Shown here: positions 8,851-18,024 of the stretch, piece after piece | How the letters are laid out: each line of letters opens with the position of its first letter | Position numbering within the stretch: position 1 is the stretch's first letter | Origin: Pyxidicoccus xibeiensis | Lineage (GTDB): Bacteria; Myxococcota; Myxococcia; Myxococcales; Myxococcaceae | NCBI RefSeq assembly: GCF_024198175.1 | Contig: NZ_JAJVKV010000004.1 | Coordinates: forward strand, 682,001-746,000 | Length of the DNA: 64,000 bases | Direction of reading: 5' to 3' | The notes under the pieces: model-generated | Told to the model about the DNA's origin: nothing | The model's database searches: none | What the model saw: the letters and a program-made list of their open reading frames with translations, nothing else | Made by a program: the position numbers and the translations under genes

Positions 8851-10128
8851 ATGCGGCGATTCGCCCTCCTGCTCTGCCTCGCCACGGCCTGTGCCGGGCC
8901 CTCTCGGACCTCCCGCCCCGGAGCCGAGCCCCCCGGCCCCCGCGCGCAGACACCCGCCCCGCCGCCAGCTCCCGAGCCCAGCGGCCCGTTCGCGCGTGAG
9001 TTGCCGGAGCTCCCCAGACACCGGGTGGACTCGCCCGAGCGCGTCTTCACCGCCCAGGTGGAAGCGAGCGCCCCGCCCACGCTGGCCCGCCACGAGGGCT
9101 CCACGCGCCTCGACATCCCGCTGGGCACCGGGGCCGCGCTGGCGTGCTTCGTCTACGAGCGCCCCCTGGACGCAGCGGGAGCACTACTGGCCGTGGCGAA
9201 CGCGGTCCGCGCCGGCCCAGGCGTCACGGTGCGGCACATGGAGCCCACGGAGGTCCTGCTCGTCCCGGGCGCCCCGGCCCTGTTCCTCCGAGTGGACTAC
9301 GAGACGTCCACGCCTGCCGGCACGGGTGCGGGGCAGATGAAGCTGATGGTGAGCGCGAGCCCGGAGCTGCCCCTGCTGTGCGCGCACGACGAGCCCGGCT
9401 ACACGCGCACCTTCCGCCGCATCACCACCGCCCTGGCCACGTCGCTCCAGGTGCCCGGAGGCGCACGGAAGCCCGCGCGCGGCGAAGAGCTCCACGTGAT
9501 GAAGCTGGACGGACGGCTCGCCGGCTTCGGCTGGCGCGCGTCGAGGCGCATCGGCGATGGAAGCACGCGCACCGAGGCCAGCACCAGCCTGCTGCTCCCC
9601 AGCGCGGGAGGCGGACTGCGTGCGGAGGACACCACCACCACGACGCTCACCGACGAACAAGACCACCTGACGGAGCTGCGCCATGCCCGCGCGGAGGATG
9701 GAGCCCTCGCCCTGCAGGTGACGCTGCGACGTGAGCGCAAGCCGGTGGCCGCTACCGCCCCCGCCGCCGAGCCCGGCACCCTGTACCGCTACGAGGGCCG
9801 CGAGGGGACACGCGCCATGAAGGGCACCTTCACCTCGAAGCGAGGGCTCGCCACGGAAGACGACGTCAGCTTCTCCGTGCGCAAGTGGCTGCTGTCCGGC
9901 GAAAGGCCGGAGGTGGTCCTCGACGTGTACCGCCCTCAGGAGAACGTCACCGCCCCCACGGAGCTCACCCTGCGACGAGAGCCCAAGGCAGGTCCGCGAG
10001 CCCTCACGCTGACCCTCGGCACCCGCACCGCGAAGGCGCGAGCGAACGCCCAGGGCCTGCTGGAGTGGATGGAGCTGGCCCGCCCTGAAGGAAGGCTCAC
10101 CTCCGAGCTCATTCACGCCTCGCCCTGA
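8851..10128 (+). CDS. Lipoprotein of unknown function
   Basis: The open frame begins at 8803, but ATG at 8851 gives a standard lipoprotein signal (MRRFALLLCLATACAGPS, Cys at about 15). The 425-residue product continues with a Pro-rich linker to about residue 50. The remainder is a mixed beta-rich domain with repeated LTLRRE-like strands, consistent with a periplasmic or surface beta structure, but it matches no family I know. The promoter is probably in the 60 bp upstream, where a CTAG element sits at 8806-8809. The gene is 27 bp from the next one, so the two may be co-transcribed. Confidence 0.65.
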   Translation: MRRFALLLCLATACAGPSRTSRPGAEPPGPRAQTPAPPPAPEPSGPFARELPELPRHRVDSPERVFTAQVEASAPPTLARHEGSTRLDIPLGTGAALACFVYERPLDAAGALLAVANAVRAGPGVTVRHMEPTEVLLVPGAPALFLRVDYETSTPAGTGAGQMKLMVSASPELPLLCAHDEPGYTRTFRRITTALATSLQVPGGARKPARGEELHVMKLDGRLAGFGWRASRRIGDGSTRTEASTSLLLPSAGGGLRAEDTTTTTLTDEQDHLTELRHARAEDGALALQVTLRRERKPVAATAPAAEPGTLYRYEGREGTRAMKGTFTSKRGLATEDDVSFSVRKWLLSGERPEVVLDVYRPQENVTAPTELTLRREPKAGPRALTLTLGTRTAKARANAQGLLEWMELARPEGRLTSELIHASP

Positions 10129-10155
10129 CCCCCGTCCCGTGCGAGAAAGAGCGCC

Positions 10156-10650
10156 ATGGACCTGCTACGCGAATTCTCCCGTGTCTATGTGGCGGAGGCG
10201 TTCATCGAATTCCTCTTCGACAACGGGTATCTGGACTACGACTGGGCCGGCGACAAGGACCCGGACGAGATGAGCGCGGAGGAGCTCCGCCCCGCGCCGC
10301 TGTCCATCGACAGACTCCAGGATGCCGCGGGGGATTTCTGGAACGCCTCCGGCGGGCGGCTCCTCTTCTACGCCTACCAGAACGTGGACGAGCACGCGCG
10401 GACGCCCGAGCTCCGGAAGTACGCTTACACCGAGGCCCGGTGGGACGTCTCCACGGCCGTCCACGCGCTGTGCCGGACTGGCAAGGTCTACCAGTCCCGC
10501 AGGCTCCCCAGGAAAGAGGTCGTGCTCTTCACGGGGAGCGCCGAGAAGGTCCTCGCCGCCAACCTCCATGTGCTGAGCGCCAAAGCCGAGGAGCACACGA
10601 CGCGCGACGACTACCTCGCCTTCCAGGAGGAGGCGGACCGCGAGGCGTAG
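10156..10650 (+). CDS. Small acidic cytoplasmic protein, unknown
   Basis: 164 residues, no signal peptide or membrane segment, rich in Asp/Glu (for example DYDWAGDKDPDEM) and aromatic residues. I recognise no motif. It starts 27 bp after the lipoprotein gene and ends at a stem-loop (10649-10679) facing the convergent DUF2804 gene. Codon use matches the neighbours, so it is likely a real gene despite the unknown role. Confidence 0.6.
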   Translation: MDLLREFSRVYVAEAFIEFLFDNGYLDYDWAGDKDPDEMSAEELRPAPLSIDRLQDAAGDFWNASGGRLLFYAYQNVDEHARTPELRKYAYTEARWDVSTAVHALCRTGKVYQSRRLPRKEVVLFTGSAEKVLAANLHVLSAKAEEHTTRDDYLAFQEEADREA

Positions 10651-10679
10651 ACGGCAGGCCCGGCCCGAGGCCGCCGTCT
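10649..10679. terminator. Stem-loop between convergent genes
   Basis: AGACGGC (10649-10655) pairs with GCCGTCT (10673-10679) around a GC-rich loop. It spans the gap between the unknown gene ending at 10650 and the DUF2804 gene ending at 10684 on the other strand, so it could end transcription from both sides. Confidence 0.45.
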
Positions 10680-10683
10680 CACC

Positions 10684-11760
10684 TCACCACAGCATGTCCT
10701 GGTCCTCGGTGACGCCGGGCACGTTGGACAGCTCCAGCGTGCGCCCGCCCACCTTCACCGTGCCGGAGAAGAAGCCCACCGGCTGCGCGAAGTGGCTCAC
10801 CACCAGGCGCAAGTCCCGCTCCTCGCGGTGGACGTAGAAGGGCTGGAAGCGCAGGTCCACCGCGCCGTCCGTCGTCACCAGCCGCCACGGCTCCATCAGC
10901 TCCTTCGCGTTGTACTCGAACCGCGCGCGCCCCAGCGGGTACAGCCGGTCTCCCAGCCACAGGGCGTTCTCGTTCGCCTCGACGTTGCTCTCGTTGAAGC
11001 CCTCCACCAGGTTGACGCCCACCGGCGTCCCGTCCGCCAGCCGTCCCGCGGCGAAGGCCCAGCGCCACGCGGTGTGCCGCGCCAGGTAGCCCTGCGTGTA
11101 GTCCATGCCGCCCACGCCGCCATCCAGCCGGAAGCGCTTGCCGCCCGCCTCGAGGCTGCCGAAGGACAAGAGGCCGTTGCGCTTCATCGTCACGTTGACG
11201 AGCCCGTCGCCCTCCACGGGCGCAATCACCGTCAGCGCGGGGGGGCCACCGGCCACCAGCAAATCTCCGGACCACTGGAACGACTGGAGGCTGCCGGTGC
11301 GCAGGCGGCTGACGTCCACCGCCACGCGGTAGCGCTCGTCGTCCTCGCCGCGCTTGATGGACAGCTTGCCGCCCAGCGTCCGGAACGACGCGTTGAGCCC
11401 GGCCCCGGGCTTGTCACCCAGCTCCACCATGGGCCCGGGCGCGCCCAGGAAGCTCACGTCACAGAGCGGCTTGCGCTCGCGCAAGTCCAGCGCAACGGCG
11501 AAGGCGCTGGCCGTGTAGCCCAGGTCCACCACGGCGAAGAGGGCCGCCACCTCGGGCGTGGCCGCGAAGGTGTAGTGCCACCGCTTGCGCTTGAGCAGGC
11601 GGGTGGTGCGCGTGGGGGACCACCGGCCTTGCAGGCGGGGCAGGTCCACCTCGGGCAGCTCGCCCTGGTACGTACCGAATCGGGGTTCCCCCTGCGGGGT
11701 GGCCACGGAGGCCGGGGCGGGGGGCAGCAGGACGGCTTCGCGCTCGGGCATCATCTCCAC
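10684..11760 (-). CDS. DUF2804 family protein
   Basis: 358 residues, no signal peptide. The pattern GTYQGELPEVD, then KRKRWHYTFAATPEV, FALG-type strands and a late GGMDYTQGYLARHTAWRWA block is that of the DUF2804 family, a beta-rich family of unknown biochemical activity sometimes placed near lipid-related genes. Length is about normal for the family. It is a single gene with a 138-bp leader region toward the ABC transporter genes and no shared operon. Family call is good; function is unknown. Confidence 0.75.
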   Translation of the reverse strand: MEMMPEREAVLLPPAPASVATPQGEPRFGTYQGELPEVDLPRLQGRWSPTRTTRLLKRKRWHYTFAATPEVAALFAVVDLGYTASAFAVALDLRERKPLCDVSFLGAPGPMVELGDKPGAGLNASFRTLGGKLSIKRGEDDERYRVAVDVSRLRTGSLQSFQWSGDLLVAGGPPALTVIAPVEGDGLVNVTMKRNGLLSFGSLEAGGKRFRLDGGVGGMDYTQGYLARHTAWRWAFAAGRLADGTPVGVNLVEGFNESNVEANENALWLGDRLYPLGRARFEYNAKELMEPWRLVTTDGAVDLRFQPFYVHREERDLRLVVSHFAQPVGFFSGTVKVGGRTLELSNVPGVTEDQDMLW

Positions 11761-11898
11761 CCATTGGAGGCCAATCGCCCGCGGATGTCATGCGGCGTCG
11801 TCACGCAAGGGCGACCCGGCGACATTGCCGTCCCCGGGACTACCCGGGGATGTGCGACGAAGGACGCATGCGGGCGCCCTCCATCCGGCTGGGAACCT

Positions 11899-13071
11899 TC
11901 AGCTCCGACCAAAGACGATGCGCTCGTGGGCGAGCAGGCGGGTGGTGAAGCGCAGCGCCACCACCGCCACCGCCACGCTGGACAGGGCGGCGATGATGAA
12001 GGGCAGCGGCCCCAGGACCTCCCCGCGCATCACCTCGCCGGCCAGCAACTCCTGCCCCAGCACCGGCACCGCGAACATCCACGGCTTCGTCTGCAGCGGA
12101 GACAGGGCCAGCACCATGCCCGGCAGCATGGGCACCACCATCAGCAGCGACAGGTACGTCTGCGCCTCCTTGAACGAGCGCGCATACGTGGAAACCCACA
12201 TCTGCACGGCCGAGGCCGCCAGCGTCAGCGGCAGCACCGCCAGCGCCATGCCCAGGGCGGCGGGCGCGTCGAAGCGGGCCTTCACGCCCAAATCCTCCAG
12301 CGGCACCCGGCGCACCACCAGCAGATACGCCACCAGCGTGAGCAGCACCGCCGCGCACGCCATGGCCACGGTGGCCAGCCACTTGCCGGACACCACCGCG
12401 CCGCGAGGAGCGGGGTTGAGCAGCAGCGGCTCCAGCGAGCCGCGCTCGCGCTCTCCAGCCATGGTGTCGCTGGCCAGCTGCATGCCGCCCGCGAAGGCGG
12501 CCAGCACCAGGAACAGCGGCACCATGTTCAGCACGCCGGCGGCGGTGCGCTCCGGGGTGGACAGGTCCAGCTCGTCCACGCGCACGGGGATGGCCAGCTC
12601 CGGGGCGATGCCCCGCGCATACAGGCGCTGGTTGCCCAGCAGCTGCGCATACGCCTCCAGCAGCCGCCGCGCCCGCATCACCGAGTGGCGCGCGGACTGG
12701 CGCGAGCTGTCCACCACCAGCTGCACCTCGGCGGTGCGCCCCGTGGAGTACTCCGCCGAGTAGTCGTCCGGCACCACCACCACCACGTCCAGCGTGCCCG
12801 CGCGGATGCGCGCCTCGTAGTCCGCGGGCGCCTCCGACAGCGTGGCCCCGTAGCGCTCCAGGAAGGCCATCAGGCTGGGGGCATGGGCGCGCCCCACCAC
12901 CGGCAGCTCGAGCGGCCGGTCCTGCCGGTACCAGGACGCCAGCAGGTTGAACATCACCAGGAAGACGACGGGACCCAGCAGCGGGAACATCAGCGCGGTG
13001 AGCACCGAGCGCCTGTCGCGCAGGTGGTCCTTGAGTTCCTTGCGGAAGACGGTGATGGCCAGGCGGCTCAT
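11899..13071 (-). CDS. ABC-2 type transporter permease (NatB-like)
   Basis: Inner-membrane permease of a two-component ABC-2 exporter. ATG at 13071 overlaps the stop of the ATPase gene (ATGA), which fixes the start; the open frame upstream is a shadow. 390 residues: first membrane segment near 30-45, then a large periplasmic domain (about 50-190). Five to six helices follow, including the conserved region DTMAGERERGSLEPLLLNP typical of NatB/CcmB-like permeases. Substrate cannot be read from sequence; the NatAB group includes Na+ and drug exporters. Confidence 0.88.
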   Translation of the reverse strand: MSRLAITVFRKELKDHLRDRRSVLTALMFPLLGPVVFLVMFNLLASWYRQDRPLELPVVGRAHAPSLMAFLERYGATLSEAPADYEARIRAGTLDVVVVVPDDYSAEYSTGRTAEVQLVVDSSRQSARHSVMRARRLLEAYAQLLGNQRLYARGIAPELAIPVRVDELDLSTPERTAAGVLNMVPLFLVLAAFAGGMQLASDTMAGERERGSLEPLLLNPAPRGAVVSGKWLATVAMACAAVLLTLVAYLLVVRRVPLEDLGVKARFDAPAALGMALAVLPLTLAASAVQMWVSTYARSFKEAQTYLSLLMVVPMLPGMVLALSPLQTKPWMFAVPVLGQELLAGEVMRGEVLGPLPFIIAALSSVAVAVVALRFTTRLLAHERIVFGRS

Positions 13072-13802
13072 TGCATCAGCCCCTGGTCTGTGCCGATGGT
13101 GGCCACGAAGGCCTCCTCCAGGCTGTCCTTGCCGGTAGCTGCGCGCAGCGCGTCCGGGGTCCCGTCCGCCACCACCCGGCCATGCGCCACCACGACGATG
13201 CGGTCGCACAGCGCGGCCACCTCCTGCATGACGTGGCTGGAGAACACCACGCACCGCCCTTCCGACTTCAGCCGCCGCAGCAGCGTGCGCACCGCGCGGG
13301 TGCTCATCACGTCCAGGCCGTTGGTGGGCTCGTCCAGCAGCACGTTGCGAGGCCCGTGCACCAGCGCCCGCGCCAGTGCCACCTTGACCCGCTCACCCTG
13401 GCTGAAGCCCTCGGTGCGCCGGTCGGCGATTTCCTTCATGTCCAGCAGCTCCACCAGCTCGTCCACGCGCCGGTCCAGGACCGCGCCCGACAGGCCGTGC
13501 AGCTCGCCGTAGTAGCGCGCGTGCTCGCGGGCGGTGAGGCGCGGGTAGAGGCCGCGCGCATCCGGCAGGACTCCCAGCGCCCGCCGAGCGTCCTCCGGCC
13601 GCTGCACCACGTCCACGCCGTCCACCAGCGCGGTGCCCCGGTCGGGCCGCACCAGCGTGTAGAGCATGCGCATCGTCGTCGTCTTGCCGGCGCCGTTGGG
13701 GCCCAGCAGGCCCGTAATCACGCCGTCCTCGGCGGTGAAGGACACGTCCTCCACGGCCGTCACGGCCCCGAAGCGCTTGTGGAGGTTTTTCGCCTCAATC
13801 AT
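13068..13802 (-). CDS. ABC transporter ATP-binding protein (NatA-like)
   Basis: Drives the permease encoded immediately downstream. Walker A GPNGAGKTT at 34-42, signature FSQGE at 133-137, Walker B NVLLDEPTNGLD at about 153-164 and the H-loop His in VVFSSHVMQE are all intact. The signature reads FSQGE instead of LSGGQ, a normal variant in this group. 244 residues. The gene begins one base after the stop of the lipoprotein hydrolase gene and overlaps the permease by 4 bp, so the three form one leftward operon. Confidence 0.93.
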   Translation of the reverse strand: MIEAKNLHKRFGAVTAVEDVSFTAEDGVITGLLGPNGAGKTTTMRMLYTLVRPDRGTALVDGVDVVQRPEDARRALGVLPDARGLYPRLTAREHARYYGELHGLSGAVLDRRVDELVELLDMKEIADRRTEGFSQGERVKVALARALVHGPRNVLLDEPTNGLDVMSTRAVRTLLRRLKSEGRCVVFSSHVMQEVAALCDRIVVVAHGRVVADGTPDALRAATGKDSLEEAFVATIGTDQGLMQ

Positions 13803-13803
13803 C

Positions 13804-15255
13804 TCAGGGCACCGGACCGGCGAAGGAGGTGAAGAAGGGAGGCCGGGTGAGGCTCGGGCCGCACGAGGGCTTCAGGCCCTCCACGCTCCCCTGCTCCAGC
13901 AGCTGCTGCATCAGCGAGCGCGCACAGTCCGCGCCCAGGGTGTTGTGGCCCACGCCGGGCACCACCACGTGGAGGCTCTTGCTCAGCGTGCGCTTCGCGT
14001 CCTCGGCCCACGCGGGCGGCGTCACCGGATCCAACTCGCCCGACAGCAGCAGCGTGGGCACGTCCGACGCCACCGGCTCGCGGTAGCCCGGGGGCAGCGC
14101 GGCGCGGGGCCAGTCCCTGCACACGTCCAGCATCTCCCGGCCCATGTCCGGGCCGAACCAGGTGCCCTTCGCCTCGCGCTCCACCGCCGCGGCGTCGAAG
14201 AAGGGCGCGTCCTCCGCGCAGACGACGGCGTAGTGCAGGCCCCGGCTGACGGTGTGCTCCATGGTCTCGGACAGGCCCACGCTGAGCGCGACGAAGGGAG
14301 CCCAGTCATCCCGCGTGGCCCTGTCGAGCATCAGCGGCACCAGCGACGCAATCTCCGGGCTGTAGAGGTGGCTGAACAGCTCCGCCAGGAAGGCGCGGCG
14401 CGACAGCACCAGCGCCTCCGGCACACCGGTGCGCGGGTGCGGCACGGTGATGCGCGCGGGCGCCGCCTCCAGCTTCGCCAGCAGCGCCTCCGTGCGCGGC
14501 CGCAGGTCCGGGTATGCCTTCGCGCACGTCGCATCCTTCGCGCAGTGGGCCAGCAGCGAGTCCAGCGCCGCCTGCCCGTCGCGGGGCGCGTTGAGCGGCA
14601 GGTACAGGCTCATGGGCGCCACGCCATCCAGAATCGCGGTGCGCACGCGCTCCGGGTGCTGGCGCATGTACACCAGCGCCGCGCGCGTGCCGTAGGACAC
14701 GCCCCACAGGTTGATTTTCTCGTAGCCCAGCGCCGCGCGCACCTCGTCCAGGTCATCCATGGCGATGGGCGTGGTGTACTGGCGCACGTCCGCGGCCCAG
14801 CCCTCGCGGCACTTGTGCAGCTGCGCCACCGGGCTCGTGTCCGCGAAGCGCTCCGCCAGCCCCGCCTCCAGCGACTGGAACTCACACTCCAGCGGGTTCG
14901 AGTCCCCCGTCCCGCGCTGGTCCACCAGGACGATGTCGCGCTTGCGGCGGATGCGCTCCAGCGCCATCAGCACCTGCACGCGCGACGCCGCCTGGCCCGG
15001 GCCTCCGGCCAGCAGCACCAGCGGATCCGCCGCGGGCTGGGCGGCCAGGGCCGGCACCACCACCACGCGCAGGGGCAGCTTCCGCCCCGTCTTCGCGGCC
15101 CGGTCCTCGAAGACCTCGTAGGTGCCGCATTGGGCCTGGGAGGCCAGGCCCTCCAGCCGGCAGGGCGTGAGCGTCAGCTTCCGCCCGCCCGAGGCCCCCT
15201 GCTCCCCCCGCGAGCAGGACGCCAGCGCCAGCGCCGCGAGCCCCAGGGCCAGCAT
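13804..15255 (-). CDS. Alpha/beta-hydrolase lipoprotein (tripeptidyl aminopeptidase/proline iminopeptidase group)
   Basis: Probable membrane-anchored exopeptidase or esterase. The frame opens at 15363, but ATG at 15255 gives a lipoprotein signal (MLALGLAALALASC). The fold shows LLAGGPGQ (oxyanion region), VLVDQRGTGDS and the nucleophile elbow WGVSYGTRAA. In the C-terminal TAP-like domain, LLLSGELDPVTPP supplies the Asp and VPGVGHN the His. 484 residues, normal for the TAP/SlpD-like group. It is first in the operon with the ABC-2 transporter, one base upstream of the ATPase; whether it processes the exported substrate is unknown. Confidence 0.85.
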   Translation of the reverse strand: MLALGLAALALASCSRGEQGASGGRKLTLTPCRLEGLASQAQCGTYEVFEDRAAKTGRKLPLRVVVVPALAAQPAADPLVLLAGGPGQAASRVQVLMALERIRRKRDIVLVDQRGTGDSNPLECEFQSLEAGLAERFADTSPVAQLHKCREGWAADVRQYTTPIAMDDLDEVRAALGYEKINLWGVSYGTRAALVYMRQHPERVRTAILDGVAPMSLYLPLNAPRDGQAALDSLLAHCAKDATCAKAYPDLRPRTEALLAKLEAAPARITVPHPRTGVPEALVLSRRAFLAELFSHLYSPEIASLVPLMLDRATRDDWAPFVALSVGLSETMEHTVSRGLHYAVVCAEDAPFFDAAAVEREAKGTWFGPDMGREMLDVCRDWPRAALPPGYREPVASDVPTLLLSGELDPVTPPAWAEDAKRTLSKSLHVVVPGVGHNTLGADCARSLMQQLLEQGSVEGLKPSCGPSLTRPPFFTSFAGPVP

Positions 15256-15450
15256 CCGAAAGGGCCTGACCAGCCCCCGGCGGGGACCGGGTGGAACAGA
15301 GGGGATGTGTGTCCGGACCCCGGGCAAGGCGCCTCCATCATGGTGCGGGGAGGTCTGCCACATACCACCCGACCGCTGTCACGCGGTACACCTCCCTCTC
15401 CGCCGTGTCTTTGAATCCCGCGCCGCCCTGGCACGTCCGGTGATACGCCC

Positions 15451-16293
15451 ATGCCCACGATGAAACGCGCCCTCCTCGTCCTGGCAGCCCTCTCCCTCAC
15501 CACGCTGAGCGGCTGCGCCGCGCTCCAGAACCTCCTGAAGGGGGCCTTCAAGAAGCCCAGCATCTCCTTCAAGACGGCACGGCTGGCGGACGCGTCCCTG
15601 TCCGACGCCACCGTCAACCTCGTGTACGAGGTGAACAACCCCAACGGCTTCGGCCTGGACCTGGCCTCGGTGGACTACTCCTTCTTCGTCGAGGGCAAGC
15701 AGGTGGTGGCCGGCAAGCCGAAGAAGGGCCTCAACCTCAAGGCCAACGGCAAGAGCGAGCTCGTCTTCCCCGCCAACGTGAAGTTCGCGGACATCGCCCC
15801 CGTGGTGGAGACCTTCCTCAACAAGGACCGCGCCGGCTTCAAGGCCGAGGGCAGCGTGGGCGTCAAGACGCCCATCGGCGTCCTCAACTTCCCCCTGTCC
15901 AAGGAGGGCACCTTCGAAGTTCCGAAGATTCCGCAGGTCTCCTTCCAGGCGCCCCGCATCAAGAGCGTCAGCGGCACCAGCGCGACCATCGAGTTCCCGC
16001 TGTCCATCAAGAACCGCAACAGCTTCCCCCTGCCCGTGGCCGGCATTCAGGGCGCGCTCAAGGTGGCCGGCGCGGATGTGGGCACCCTGTCCACAGGCAA
16101 CCTGGGCCTGCTCGACGGCAGCGGCTCCAAGGAAGTCACCCTGCCGCTCACCATCAACCTGCTGAAGGTGGCCGGCGCCGCCATGGCCCTGCGCTCGGGC
16201 GGCAAGGCCCAGGTGAGCCTGGACGGCAAGCTGACGTCGGACGCCCAGGCCGTCCCGCTCAACCTCAGCCAACTCCTGAACTTCGCCAAGTGA
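15451..16293 (+). CDS. LEA14/WHy-like lipoprotein, two tandem domains
   Basis: Lipoprotein signal MPTMKRALLVLAAL...LSGC (Cys about 22). The rest has two LEA type 2 (WHy) beta-sandwich domains, about residues 34-150 and 155-280. Each contains the family hallmark of a strand ending in N-P-N or K-N-R-N (YEVNNPNGFGL and LSIKNRNSFPL). LEA14 proteins are associated with desiccation and stress tolerance; in bacteria their role in the envelope is unclear. It is divergent from the hydrolase operon across 195 bp. No regulatory motif seen. Confidence 0.8.
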   Translation: MPTMKRALLVLAALSLTTLSGCAALQNLLKGAFKKPSISFKTARLADASLSDATVNLVYEVNNPNGFGLDLASVDYSFFVEGKQVVAGKPKKGLNLKANGKSELVFPANVKFADIAPVVETFLNKDRAGFKAEGSVGVKTPIGVLNFPLSKEGTFEVPKIPQVSFQAPRIKSVSGTSATIEFPLSIKNRNSFPLPVAGIQGALKVAGADVGTLSTGNLGLLDGSGSKEVTLPLTINLLKVAGAAMALRSGGKAQVSLDGKLTSDAQAVPLNLSQLLNFAK

Positions 16294-16397
16294 AGCCTGC
16301 TTGCACTCCAGGCGGAGAGGACTGAACCCTGGGGTTGTCCCGGGGCGCCCTTGACGTTACGGTGGGTCGTCCCCCTGGACCCCTGCAGGCATCCGAC

Positions 16398-16790
16398 ATG
16401 CGCCGCATCCTCTTCAAGTCCAAGATTCATCGCGCGACCGTGACCCAGGCCGACCTGGACTACGAGGGCTCCGTCACCATCGACCGGGACTTGCTGCGCG
16501 CCGCCGACATCCTCCCCTACGAGAAGGTGGCGGTTTGGAACGTCACCCGGGGCACCCGCCTGGAGACGTACGCCCTGGAGGGCCCCTCCGGCAGCGGCGT
16601 CATCTGCATCAACGGCGCGGCGGCGCACCTCAACCAGCCCGGCGACCTGGTGATTCTGGCCACCTTCGCGGAAGTGGAAGAGGCGGAGCTGGCCGGGTGG
16701 AAGCCCACCGTCGTCTTCGTGGACGGCAAGAACCGCATCGTCCCCGGGCTGACGGAAGAGATTCCGGGCCCCCAGCGCCGCTCGGCCTGA
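16398..16790 (+). CDS. panD: Aspartate 1-decarboxylase, pyruvoyl-dependent
   Basis: Makes beta-alanine from L-aspartate for pantothenate and CoA synthesis in the cytoplasm. ATG at 16398 is chosen over the open frame at 16335 because it gives the standard PanD N-terminus ([16 protein letters not shown]). The self-cleavage site is Gly24-Ser25 in YEGSVTID, which yields the pyruvoyl group. Lys9, Arg54-type (VTRGTR) and Tyr58-type (ETYAL) active-site residues and the INGAAAHL segment are present. 130 residues, normal length. It stands alone, without panB or panC nearby. Confidence 0.96.
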   Translation: MRRILFKSKIHRATVTQADLDYEGSVTIDRDLLRAADILPYEKVAVWNVTRGTRLETYALEGPSGSGVICINGAAAHLNQPGDLVILATFAEVEEAELAGWKPTVVFVDGKNRIVPGLTEEIPGPQRRSA

Positions 16791-16878
16791 AGCCCGCCGC
16801 TTTGCCCCACCGGGCGCCTTTTGCCATGCTCCGCCCATCCTTACAGGAGGGGCGGCAGGCCCCGGAGGCGTTCATACG

Positions 16879-17325
16879 ATGAGGCGGATGTGGGCGGGAG
16901 CCAGCGCGCTGGCATTGCTGGTGCTCTCGGGGTGTTCGGCCATGGGCTCTTTCCGTCCCAACCCCAACGACGAGGATCCGCTCTATGCGACCATCCCCGT
17001 CGTGAAGGCGCCGCAGAAGGACCGCTGCGTGGCGCACGGCCAGTCCGGCGCCCGGTCGTCATGTGACGAGGCCCTGTACCTGGCCACCGAGTACACGCGC
17101 CGGCTCTCCGTCGGCGACGAGGTGTGCCTGGAGGGTGGCTACGGCGAGGAGCCCGGCTATGCGTGCAAGGCGCGCGCGGCCGTCATCGACACGTCGCCCA
17201 ACCAGGTGAAGCTGGAGGTGCGCGGGGCCAAGCCGGACTCGCGCTGGTTCAACGTGGAGATGCGGCACGCCTGGTACGAGGAGGGCGCGCTGGTGGACCT
17301 CTACCTGTCCGAGCGGGGTTATTAG
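16879..17325 (+). CDS. Small lipoprotein, unknown
   Basis: 148 residues with a lipoprotein signal (MRRMWAGASALALLVLSGCSAMG). The mature part contains four further Cys (DRCVAHG, SSCDEAL, EVCLEGG, YACKAR) that could form two disulfides, and beta-rich stretches ending in VDLYLSERGY. No known domain. It lies 28 bp before the EcsC-like gene, and the two are probably co-transcribed. Confidence 0.65.
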   Translation: MRRMWAGASALALLVLSGCSAMGSFRPNPNDEDPLYATIPVVKAPQKDRCVAHGQSGARSSCDEALYLATEYTRRLSVGDEVCLEGGYGEEPGYACKARAAVIDTSPNQVKLEVRGAKPDSRWFNVEMRHAWYEEGALVDLYLSERGY

Positions 17326-17353
17326 AGGGCAGGCGGAAAGGGAGCGTGAACGG

Positions 17354-17983
17354 ATGGGCTTCTACGACAGCGTGGCCGAGCGGCTGGCCTTCATGAAGAT
17401 GCTGACTCCCGGCGAGCTGAAGAAGCTTGGCTCGGCGCGGCTGTCGGACGTGGTGATGCAGGAGGTGGCGCGCGCCCGGGTGCGGGTGGCCGAGCTGGAG
17501 AAGCGCTACCCCCACGCCCAGCCGCGCGAGCTGGCCCAGCGCCTCATCGACGAGAAGAAGAACCTCGCCAGCATGGTGGGCGGGGTGAGCGGCGTCTTCG
17601 GCCTCGTGGCCCTGCCCGCGGACCTCGTCTTCATGGCGTACCTGCAAATCATCCTGCTCACGGACGTGGCCACCCTCTACAAGGTGAACCTCAAGACGGA
17701 GCGTGCGCGCGGGGAGATGCTGGACTTGTTCGGCTACGCCAACGGCCTGGGCCCGCTGCACCGCGCGGGGCCCAAGGTGCTGGGGAAGCTGGCCGCCATC
17801 CTGCTGGAGAAGGGCGGCCTGCACACGGTGGGGCGGGCCATGCCGCTGGTCGCCGCGCCCATCACCGCGTACTTCAACAACCAGCACATCCAGATGGTGG
17901 GCGAGCAGGCCGTGCGCTTCTACGAGGGCTTCGACAAGGCGCACGCCAAGGCGAAGGCCCACCGCAAGGCCAGCGGGAGCTGA
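17354..17983 (+). CDS. EcsC-like protein
   Basis: 209 residues. The central hydrophobic region (about 75-100: VSGVFGLVALPADLVF, then YLQIILLTDVATLY) matches the EcsC family pattern of a Pro-containing hairpin followed by a Q..LI..IA..Y helix. The family name comes from the B. subtilis ecs operon; its biochemical role is unknown. The C-terminal tail is basic (KAHAKAKAHRKA). It follows a lipoprotein gene by 28 bp and ends at a GC-rich hairpin shared with the convergent gene. Confidence 0.65.
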   Translation: MGFYDSVAERLAFMKMLTPGELKKLGSARLSDVVMQEVARARVRVAELEKRYPHAQPRELAQRLIDEKKNLASMVGGVSGVFGLVALPADLVFMAYLQIILLTDVATLYKVNLKTERARGEMLDLFGYANGLGPLHRAGPKVLGKLAAILLEKGGLHTVGRAMPLVAAPITAYFNNQHIQMVGEQAVRFYEGFDKAHAKAKAHRKASGS

Positions 17984-17997
17984 CGCGCGCCTCCTGA

Positions 17998-18024
17998 GCC
18001 CGGGTGCCGCTTCAGGGCCCGGGC
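17998..18024. terminator. Hairpin at convergent gene ends
   Basis: GCCCGGG (17998-18004) pairs with CCCGGGC (18018-18024). It begins 15 bp after the EcsC-like stop and overlaps the last codons of the opposing gene, so it may act on both transcripts. Confidence 0.45.
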